Positions 7,255-12,892 of a stretch of DNA of 12,892 nt are shown piece after piece. The notes below the pieces were generated by a model that was not told the origin of the DNA, did no database searches, and worked only from the letters and a program-made list of their open reading frames with translations. How positions within the stretch are numbered: position 1 is the first letter of the stretch; each line of letters opens with the position of its first letter. Source of the stretch: DTSX01 sp964633465 (lineage in GTDB: Bacteria; Pseudomonadota; Gammaproteobacteria; Steroidobacterales; UBA11654); assembly GCA_964633465.1 (NCBI GenBank), contig CAZWGB010000037.1:1-12892 (forward strand), read 5' to 3'. The translations under genes and the position numbers were made by a program.

Positions 7255-8634
7255 TCAAGAATTATTGCTGGTCAAACGGAATGGATCCAATAATTCTTTT
7301 AACTTGCCCTTGTCTAATTCGGTCATCTCAAGAGCAACATCGATGATAGCTCTTTTATCGGCATAAGCTTTTTTTACAATTTGGGTACCCAGCTCGTAAC
7401 CAATTACAGAGTTCAATGCTGTCACTAAGACTGGGTTTCTATTAATGACTGAGTCAATTTCCTCCTGGTTGACTGAAAAATCCTTGATAGCCTTATCTGC
7501 CAAGGCTCTTGAAGCATTGGATAACAGCGAAACGGATTGCAATAAGTTATGAGCAATAAGGGGCAGCATCGTATTCAGTTGAAAATTACCCGATTGGGCA
7601 GCCACTGATATGGTTGCATCATTACCAATTACTTGTGCTGCAACCATTGCCACCGACTCAGGAATAACAGGATTTACCTTGCCCGGCATAATACTGCTAC
7701 CAGGCTGCAACATGGGCAGTGAAATCTCAGCCAAACCGGCCAGAGGTCCACTATTCATCCAACGGAGATCATTGGATATTTTTGTCAGAGCAACAGCAAG
7801 GCTTCTTGTATTTGCTGACAATTCAAGGGCAACATCTTGGAAGCTGATTGCCATAAATAAATCAGGTGCCGACTTAAACTCTATATCTGTTTTTTGGTTT
7901 AACAGAGCAATTACGGTTTGTGCTAAATCAGGATGTGCATTAATGCCTGTCCCAACTGCTGTTCCCCCTATAGCCAGTTTTTCCATCTTAGGTAAAGTTT
8001 CATCAAACTGGCCTGCAACAGCTTTGATTTGATTTGCCCAAGCACTTAACTCTTGTCCAAAAGTCACAGGCATTGCATCCATTAAGTGGGTCCGCCCTGT
8101 CTTCACTATGTCTGATAGACTTGTTGCTTTCTTCTCAAGAGTTTCTTGTAAATGACTTAAGGCATCAAGAAGATTTTTTCGAACAGCAATAGTAGCTGCT
8201 ATGTGTATTGTTGAAGGAATAACATCGTTGCTACTCTGGCCCATATTCACATCATCGTTGGGATGGATATCGAGATTTTTTGTTGATGCCAAATTGGCAA
8301 TGACCTCATTGATATTCATATTGGTGCTGGTTGCAGAACCGGTCTGAAACACATCGACAGGAAACTCTTCTGAATGCTCACCTTTTGCTATTTCAAGTGC
8401 TGAATTTCCAATTGCCTCAGATTTATCTTTTGCCAACAGACCAAGATCAGAATTAGCGGATGCAACAGCCCATTTCAGTAAACCCAAAGCTTGCAGAAAT
8501 TCGGGTGGCATGGTGATGCCACTGATGTTGAAATTTTCAATGGCTCTCTGTGTTTGAGCTCCCCAATGTTTATCAGCAGGTACTTTAATCTCTCCCATAC
8601 TGTCATTTTCAACGCGATATTGTTTTTCGCTCAT
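7255..8634 (-). CDS. fumC: Class II fumarate hydratase
   Basis: Iron-free fumarase that interconverts fumarate and L-malate in the TCA cycle as a cytosolic homotetramer. The 459 residues (E. coli 467) show the superfamily signature GSSIMPGKVNP at 312-322, with Ser314 matching the catalytic serine of the S-loop. They also show TGRTHLMDA with His183, TGSATSTNMN at 98-107 and the SGNFQLN stretch typical of fumarase rather than aspartase. The ATG has GGAGTG 4 bases upstream. This is the first gene of the leftward run that continues to the DUF885 gene, and it is divergent from purB. A class II enzyme needs no iron-sulfur cluster, so it is expected to work under oxidative or low-iron conditions where class I fumarases fail. 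Confidence 0.96.
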   Translation of the reverse strand: MSEKQYRVENDSMGEIKVPADKHWGAQTQRAIENFNISGITMPPEFLQALGLLKWAVASANSDLGLLAKDKSEAIGNSALEIAKGEHSEEFPVDVFQTGSATSTNMNINEVIANLASTKNLDIHPNDDVNMGQSSNDVIPSTIHIAATIAVRKNLLDALSHLQETLEKKATSLSDIVKTGRTHLMDAMPVTFGQELSAWANQIKAVAGQFDETLPKMEKLAIGGTAVGTGINAHPDLAQTVIALLNQKTDIEFKSAPDLFMAISFQDVALELSANTRSLAVALTKISNDLRWMNSGPLAGLAEISLPMLQPGSSIMPGKVNPVIPESVAMVAAQVIGNDATISVAAQSGNFQLNTMLPLIAHNLLQSVSLLSNASRALADKAIKDFSVNQEEIDSVINRNPVLVTALNSVIGYELGTQIVKKAYADKRAIIDVALEMTELDKGKLKELLDPFRLTSNNS

Positions 8635-8659
8635 GTTTCACTCCAAATCTTCATATACG

Positions 8660-8665
8660 ATAATA
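8660..8665 (-). promoter_or_regulatory. Candidate -10 element of the fumC promoter
   Basis: Read on the minus strand, TATTAT (one mismatch to TATAAT) is preceded by GTGTG and lies 25 bases upstream of the fumC ATG, which would give a leader of about 19 bases. No convincing -35 element is seen at 15-19 bases spacing. It probably drives the whole leftward run. Confidence 0.35.
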
Positions 8666-8677
8666 CACACAGAATGG

Positions 8678-8706
8678 CAGTCACGAAAGTAAGTTTAGTG
8701 TATGAT
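8678..8706 (+). promoter_or_regulatory. Candidate purB promoter in the divergent fumC-purB gap
   Basis: TATGAT at 8701-8706 could be the -10 element, with a weak CAGTCA (three matches to TTGACA) 17 bases upstream at 8678-8683. AGTG and CACT form a short inverted repeat flanking the -10. The 99-base divergent gap (8635-8733) must hold both promoters but shows no strong consensus pair. Confidence 0.35.
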
Positions 8707-8733
8707 TCACTTTTGTAAGTAGAAGTGACTCTG

Positions 8734-10098
8734 ATGAAAAAACATCAACTGCAAACGTTGTCGCCAATAGACGGTAGATATGCAGATAAATGTACCGCTA
8801 TAAGAGATCTGTTTAGTGAGGAATCACTGATCCGTTATCGGGTCATCACCGAGATACGTTGGCTTCAGTTTTTAGCACAAGAAAAAGAAATTTCACATAT
8901 CAGTTCAATACCTGAGACTACCAATCATGCTATAGAGAATATCATTGGTGATTTCTCATTAGATGATGCAGTTGAAGTAAAGAAAATTGAATCCAAAATA
9001 AATCATGACGTCAAGGCAGTTGAGTATTTTCTGCAAAATAAATTATTGAAAATACCTGGGGGCAGTGACTACGTATCATCCATTCATTTTGCCTGTACCT
9101 CTGAGGATATCAATAATATCTCCTATGCAATGATGATCCGAGACACAGTAGCGATTATACGATCAAGTTTGGAAGAGATTGGATTAAAATTACGAACAAA
9201 TTCTCATCAATGGTGTAACGCTGCTATGCTTTCACATACTCATGGCCAGGCGGCAACACCTACCACGATGGGCAAAGAGTTTGCAAATTTCCTCGATCGT
9301 CTTAATCAGCAAATGGTTTGTTTAGATGAAATGAAATTTAAAGCAAAAATAAACGGTGCGGTTGGAAATTTTAATGCTCACAGAATCGCTTACCCAAATG
9401 CTGATTGGCCTCAGATTTCAAAAACTTTCATTCAGAATTTGGGCTTGGAACAAAGTACATATACCACACAAATTGAACCTCATGACTGGATCGCAGAATT
9501 GCTGCATTGTTTCATAAGAATCAATAATATTTTGTTGGATTTTAGCCGTGATATTTGGCTCTACATTTCGTTTGGTTATTTCAAACAAGTGCTCAACAAA
9601 AATGAGGTTGGCTCATCTACAATGCCACATAAAATCAATCCCATCGATTTTGAAAATGCCGAAGGCAATCTTGGATTGGCGAATGCCTTATTTGCTCATT
9701 TGTCGTCAAAATTATCCATTTCCAGACTGCAACGTGATTTAAGCGACTCAACTGCCCTGAGAAATATTGGGTCTGGTTTCGGCTATGCAGAAATAGCCTA
9801 CGCTTCGCTAAAAAAGGGCTTGGAGAAAATACAACTGAATGAAGAAATTATACTCAAAGAGCTTGAATCCCATTGGGAAGTGATTGCAGAAGCCATTCAA
9901 ACCGTTTTACGACGAGAGCAAATTGACGATGCATACGAAAAACTGAAAGATTTGACACAAGGTCAAGATTTAGAAAAACAACATTTTGTTGCATTTATTC
10001 AATCGATTCAGCTAGAGGATACTGTCAAACAAGAGTTACTAAACCTAACACCTGAAAACTATCTCGGTTTTGCTGCGGTTCTTGCAAAAAAAATCTAA
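8734..10098 (+). CDS. purB: Adenylosuccinate lyase
   Basis: Acts twice in purine synthesis: it splits SAICAR to AICAR and adenylosuccinate to AMP, releasing fumarate each time. The 454 residues (E. coli 456) carry SPIDGRY near the N-terminus, SHTHGQAATPT with the catalytic His170 (E. coli His171), and the lyase signature GSSTMPHKIN at about 293-302 followed by PIDFENAEGN. The ATG at 8734 is preferred to the in-frame GTG at 8725: it puts SPIDGRY at the usual distance and has a weak AGAAGTGA upstream. The two starts differ by three residues. It is divergent from fumC, whose product uses the fumarate made here, and is followed after 1 base by a GNAT gene and then mnmA. A GCAAACGTT sequence at 8751-8759 resembles the core of a PurR operator. 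Confidence 0.96.
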   Translation: MKKHQLQTLSPIDGRYADKCTAIRDLFSEESLIRYRVITEIRWLQFLAQEKEISHISSIPETTNHAIENIIGDFSLDDAVEVKKIESKINHDVKAVEYFLQNKLLKIPGGSDYVSSIHFACTSEDINNISYAMMIRDTVAIIRSSLEEIGLKLRTNSHQWCNAAMLSHTHGQAATPTTMGKEFANFLDRLNQQMVCLDEMKFKAKINGAVGNFNAHRIAYPNADWPQISKTFIQNLGLEQSTYTTQIEPHDWIAELLHCFIRINNILLDFSRDIWLYISFGYFKQVLNKNEVGSSTMPHKINPIDFENAEGNLGLANALFAHLSSKLSISRLQRDLSDSTALRNIGSGFGYAEIAYASLKKGLEKIQLNEEIILKELESHWEVIAEAIQTVLRREQIDDAYEKLKDLTQGQDLEKQHFVAFIQSIQLEDTVKQELLNLTPENYLGFAAVLAKKI

Positions 10099-10099
10099 A

Positions 10100-10525
10100 G
10101 TGCCTGGTGATTCCATAAAGATAAAAGCGACTTCTTGGAGCCAGTCTTCTAAAGAGATTTCTGAGGTCCGACACAAAGTTTTTGTTGCGGAACAATCTAT
10201 ACCCTCAGAAATAGAAATGGACGGAAAGGATTCTGAGTGCATTCATTTCCTAGCCTTAGAACAATCTAAACCAATTGGGGCAGCCAGACTGCAAAAATAC
10301 GGTAAAATTGAACGTGTTTCTGTGCTTCGTGAATACCGCACCAAAGGCATTGGGACAGCCATTATGAGAATGGTTATAGAAAAGGCTAGGGATTTGGATA
10401 TAGAAAAAATTTATCTCCACAGTCAGATGGATTCTAAGAATTTTTATCAACAATTAGGATTTGTTCAACATGGGAAAACATTTTTTGAAGCAGACAAGCC
10501 GCATATTGAAATGATCTTGAAGTGA
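10100..10525 (+). CDS. GNAT family N-acetyltransferase
   Basis: Predicted acetyl-CoA-dependent N-acetyltransferase of 141 residues with an unknown acceptor. The N-terminal RHKVFVAEQ (about 24-32) followed by acidic residues is typical of small GNAT proteins of the ElaA/YjcF-like kind. The acetyl-CoA pyrophosphate loop is YRTKGIG at 79-85, and FYQQLGF at 115-121 is the usual motif B ending. The GTG at 10100 was chosen because homologues commonly begin shortly before an I-(R/K)-x-(A)-(T/S)-W stretch, as here. In-frame TTG codons at 10070 and 10082 would extend it into purB, and no start has a clear ribosome binding site, so the exact N-terminus is uncertain. It lies 1 base after purB and 13 before mnmA, so co-transcription is very likely. 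In E. coli the gene between purB and mnmA is hflD, unrelated to this one. Confidence 0.85.
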   Translation: MPGDSIKIKATSWSQSSKEISEVRHKVFVAEQSIPSEIEMDGKDSECIHFLALEQSKPIGAARLQKYGKIERVSVLREYRTKGIGTAIMRMVIEKARDLDIEKIYLHSQMDSKNFYQQLGFVQHGKTFFEADKPHIEMILK

Positions 10526-10538
10526 TGGCTGTTTAAAA

Positions 10539-11618
10539 ATGAATCAAGATGCATTGATTATTGTAGGAATGTCAGGAGGAGTTGATTCTGCTGTATCCGC
10601 AGCCATGCTTATAGAAAAAGGCTATTCAGTTGAAGCTCTGCATATGACCAACTGGGAAGATGACGAACCTTATTGCACTGCTTCACAAGATCTTCAGGAT
10701 TCTCGACAAGTTTGTAAGGAATTGGGAATTACATTACATCATGTCAATTTCTCAAACCAATACAAAGAAAAGGTATTTAATAAAGCATTAGAAGAATTTA
10801 GCCAAGGATTGACGCCAAATCCGGATGTGCTGTGCAATAGGATTATAAAATTCGAGGAGTTCACCAATTACGCTTTCCGTCTCGGTGCAAAAAAAGTAGC
10901 CACAGGGCATTACGCTCGCATTGAGAATGGAAAAGAGAAATACAGCCTACTCAAAGGACTGGATAAAAACAAAGATCAAAGTTATTTCTTGCATGCAATC
11001 AATCCTTCAATCATGAGTTCGATACTGTTCCCTATTGGAGAAATAACCAAACAAGACGTCAGAGAATATGCAAATAAAAAAGGATTGCCCAATCATGATA
11101 AACCAGACAGTACTGGGATTTGTTTTGTTGGGGAACGACCTTTCAAAGATTTTCTAAAAACTTTCTTGCCGCCAAAACTGGGATTAATAATCTCAGATAA
11201 AGGAGAAGAACTTGGGACTCATGAGGGATTAATGTATTACACAACAGGTCAGCGTAAAGACCTTGGCATCGGTGGGCCTGGTGAACCTTGGTATGTGGCT
11301 GAGAAGGATACAACAACCAACCAGTTAGTAGTTGTACAAGGAAGGAATCATCCGATGTTATGGAAACAGACGGTTTATGTGGAAGATTTACATTGGCTGG
11401 ATCCAGATATTAAAAATGATTTAGAAGATCAAAAAACACTTAGCTGTTTTGCTAAAAACCGTTACCGTCAGAAAGATTCTAAGTGTGAGATCCAGATCAT
11501 ACCAGGTGGCTTGGAAGTTGAATTTGATGAGCCACAGTGGGCAATTACTCACGGCCAATATATTGTGTTTTACCTTGGAGATAAATGCTTAGGTGGAGGC
11601 AAAATGATGCCCAGATAG
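10539..11618 (+). CDS. mnmA: tRNA-specific 2-thiouridylase MnmA
   Basis: Adds the 2-thio group to the wobble uridine (U34) of tRNAs for Lys, Glu and Gln, using ATP and sulfur relayed in the cytosol by Tus-type carriers in E. coli. The 359 residues (E. coli 368) have the PP-loop SGGVDS at 12-17, the first catalytic cysteine Cys99 in PNPDVLCN, the second Cys195 in STGICFVGER, and TTGQRKDLGIGG at about 235-246. Both active-site cysteines are conserved. The ATG lies 13 bases after the GNAT gene and has no obvious Shine-Dalgarno sequence, which is unusual for a housekeeping gene. It is in the same apparent operon as purB. The order purB, GNAT, mnmA differs from the mnmA, hflD, purB order of E. coli. 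Confidence 0.97.
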   Translation: MNQDALIIVGMSGGVDSAVSAAMLIEKGYSVEALHMTNWEDDEPYCTASQDLQDSRQVCKELGITLHHVNFSNQYKEKVFNKALEEFSQGLTPNPDVLCNRIIKFEEFTNYAFRLGAKKVATGHYARIENGKEKYSLLKGLDKNKDQSYFLHAINPSIMSSILFPIGEITKQDVREYANKKGLPNHDKPDSTGICFVGERPFKDFLKTFLPPKLGLIISDKGEELGTHEGLMYYTTGQRKDLGIGGPGEPWYVAEKDTTTNQLVVVQGRNHPMLWKQTVYVEDLHWLDPDIKNDLEDQKTLSCFAKNRYRQKDSKCEIQIIPGGLEVEFDEPQWAITHGQYIVFYLGDKCLGGGKMMPR

Positions 11619-11630
11619 TGTGCTGGATTA

Positions 11631-11659
11631 AAGACAAACGGACTCTATTCAGATACAAT
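11631..11659 (+). promoter_or_regulatory. Candidate sigma70 promoter for acnA
   Basis: AAGACA (11631-11636, four matches to TTGACA) and TACAAT (11654-11659, five matches to TATAAT) are separated by exactly 17 bases. They lie in the 80-base mnmA-acnA gap, and the start would be near 11666, giving a leader of about 33 bases. No terminator hairpin for mnmA is seen in the gap, so read-through is also possible. Confidence 0.4.
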
Positions 11660-11698
11660 CTTCGACCGAGATTGGTTAAAAAAATATAGGTTGTTCCA

Positions 11699-12892
11699 AT
11701 GACTAAATTGATAGATTCGTTTGAAACTGATGGAAAAAAATACAACTATTATGATTTAAAATCGGTTGGAAAATCTCAATTAGCAAAGATTCCTTTTTCA
11801 CATAAAATCCTTTTAGAAAATGCTTTAAGAAACAGCATTACAGATAACTCCAATGCTGATGATGTTGATGCCATTCTTAATTGGGATCCACAGTCCGGAG
11901 CTGCCAAAGAAATTTCATTTAACCCAAGCCGTGTCATACTTCAGGATTTCACTGGTGTACCAGCTGTTGTTGATCTTGCTGCGATGCGTAATGCAGTATC
12001 TGATTTGGGTGGAGATCCAAATAAAATTAATCCCTTATCTCCAGCAGAACTGGTTATTGATCATTCAGTTCAAGTGGATCACTTTGGAACCCTGGATGCA
12101 CTGAAAAAGAACAATCAGATTGAATTTGAACGAAATCGTGAACGTTACCGGTTCCTAAAATGGGGTCAACAGTCGCTGTCTAATTTTAAAGTTGTACCTC
12201 CCAATACAGGAATTGTTCATCAGGTCAATCTTGAATTTTTAGGCCGTGTAGTCTTTTCAGAAGCAATCGATGGTGCTGAATTTGCCTATCCAGACACACT
12301 GGTAGGCACAGATTCACACACTACCATGATTAACGGAATTGGCACACTTGGCTGGGGAGTTGGTGGAATTGAAGCTGAAGCAGCCATGTTAGGACAGCCC
12401 ATTACCATGCTTTTACCTGAAGTAATAGGAGTAAAGGTTGATGGTGCATTAAAAGAAGGGGTGACCGCAACTGATTTAGTTTTGACAGTTACAGAAACAA
12501 TGAGGTCGTTCGGTGTTGTTGGAAAATTCGTTGAATTTTTTGGCGACGGACTTTCTCATTTGCCAGTAGCCGACCGAGCTACCTTGAGCAATATGGCACC
12601 TGAATTTGGCAGCACATGTGCTATTTTCCCCATCGATAATGAAACCATCAGCTACTTGCATCTCACAGGGAGAACAAAAGAGCGAATAAATTTGGTTGAA
12701 TGTTATGCAAAAGCCCAAGGCCTTTGGCGAGAAGAAGGAGGAGAAGAAGCTGTCTACACAGATGTTATTCATTTGGATCTTAACAAGGTAGAACCTTGTC
12801 TTTCTGGCCCAAAACGGCCCCAAGACAGAATTGTCTTAAGTCAAATTCCGAATGCTGTTAAGAGTGAAATGAATGGCAAGGAAATTAAAACT
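11699..12892 (+). CDS. acnA: Aconitate hydratase A, N-terminal part, 3' end outside window
   Basis: Iron-sulfur enzyme that interconverts citrate and isocitrate in the TCA cycle. The frame is open from the ATG at 11699 to the window end, giving 398 residues of a protein usually near 890-900. Family stretches are DFTGVPAVVDLAAMR at about 83-97, the DHSVQVD substrate-site region at 121-127, GTDSHTTMINGIG at 203-215 followed by GWGVGGIEAEAAMLGQP, and FGSTCAIFPID at 303-313. These fit the AcnA/IRP1 branch rather than AcnB. The cluster-binding cysteines expected further on lie outside the window, so activity cannot be confirmed. A weak AGG lies 8 bases before the ATG. Separated from mnmA by 80 bases with its own possible promoter, it probably forms a separate unit. 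With fumC, two TCA genes bracket the purB-mnmA group. Confidence 0.95.
   Translation, partial: MTKLIDSFETDGKKYNYYDLKSVGKSQLAKIPFSHKILLENALRNSITDNSNADDVDAILNWDPQSGAAKEISFNPSRVILQDFTGVPAVVDLAAMRNAVSDLGGDPNKINPLSPAELVIDHSVQVDHFGTLDALKKNNQIEFERNRERYRFLKWGQQSLSNFKVVPPNTGIVHQVNLEFLGRVVFSEAIDGAEFAYPDTLVGTDSHTTMINGIGTLGWGVGGIEAEAAMLGQPITMLLPEVIGVKVDGALKEGVTATDLVLTVTETMRSFGVVGKFVEFFGDGLSHLPVADRATLSNMAPEFGSTCAIFPIDNETISYLHLTGRTKERINLVECYAKAQGLWREEGGEEAVYTDVIHLDLNKVEPCLSGPKRPQDRIVLSQIPNAVKSEMNGKEIKT

Noticed and set aside
7610..8032. 140-residue open frame antisense to fumC
   Set aside because: Fully covered by the conserved fumC frame, including its signature region, with no recognisable domain.
8680..8729. 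GTCAC and GTGAC arms plus repeated GTAAGT in the fumC-purB gap
   Set aside because: Arms of 5-6 bases at 40-base spacing are expected by chance in AT-rich DNA; not strong enough to call an operator.
8725..8733. GTG start for purB at 8725
   Set aside because: The ATG three codons later fits the family N-terminus and has AGAAGTGA upstream; the GTG has no ribosome site. The difference is only three residues, so it is not fully excluded.
10070..10099. TTG start for the GNAT gene inside purB
   Set aside because: No ribosome site is seen, and homologues normally begin close to the residues after the GTG at 10100. The extension lies wholly within purB codons.
11853..12104. 83-residue open frame on the + strand
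   Set aside because: It is an alternative frame within acnA, whose own frame is open from 11699 to the window end and matches aconitase throughout.
12476..12823. 115-residue open frame antisense to acnA
   Set aside because: The opposite strand encodes conserved aconitase sequence here and the antisense product shows no family features.

Overview
The window is a gene-dense, AT-rich stretch (roughly 40% GC by eye) with 12 protein genes, no RNA genes, no mobile elements and no non-coding gap over about 100 bases. The gene content (UvrC, PgsA, MazG, a NudL-type Nudix enzyme, FumC, PurB, MnmA, AcnA) and the uvrC-pgsA and purB/mnmA linkages suggest a gammaproteobacterium. The exported peptidase-type genes at the left would suit a heterotrophic, perhaps marine, relative. 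There is no rRNA here, so this is inference.

Left block (1-1622, + strand): the 3' end of a prolyl oligopeptidase gene, followed by an amidohydrolase with an apparent signal peptide. Its end meets, 4 bases apart, the end of a leftward gene run. A 29-base inverted repeat lies at this convergent junction.

Middle block (8634 down to 1627, - strand): fumC, a CoA-pyrophosphatase-like Nudix gene, mazG, uvrC, pgsA and a DUF885 lipoprotein peptidase. Spacings are -4 to about 32 bases, so this looks like one transcription unit. It combines a TCA enzyme, two nucleotide-type pyrophosphohydrolases (possible house-cleaning), the excision-repair nuclease, phospholipid synthesis and a surface peptidase. 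mazG starts at TTG behind a strong ribosome binding site.

Right block (8734-12892, + strand): purB is divergent from fumC across a 99-base promoter region. It is followed by a small GNAT acetyltransferase, mnmA (tRNA 2-thiouridylase), and after an 80-base gap with a plausible sigma70 promoter, acnA, which runs off the window. PurB releases fumarate and FumC consumes it, and both belong to the same lyase superfamily, so the divergent pair is metabolically coherent.

I found no clear candidate for an undescribed system. The window reads as core housekeeping genes, with some points of arrangement and regulation worth checking.
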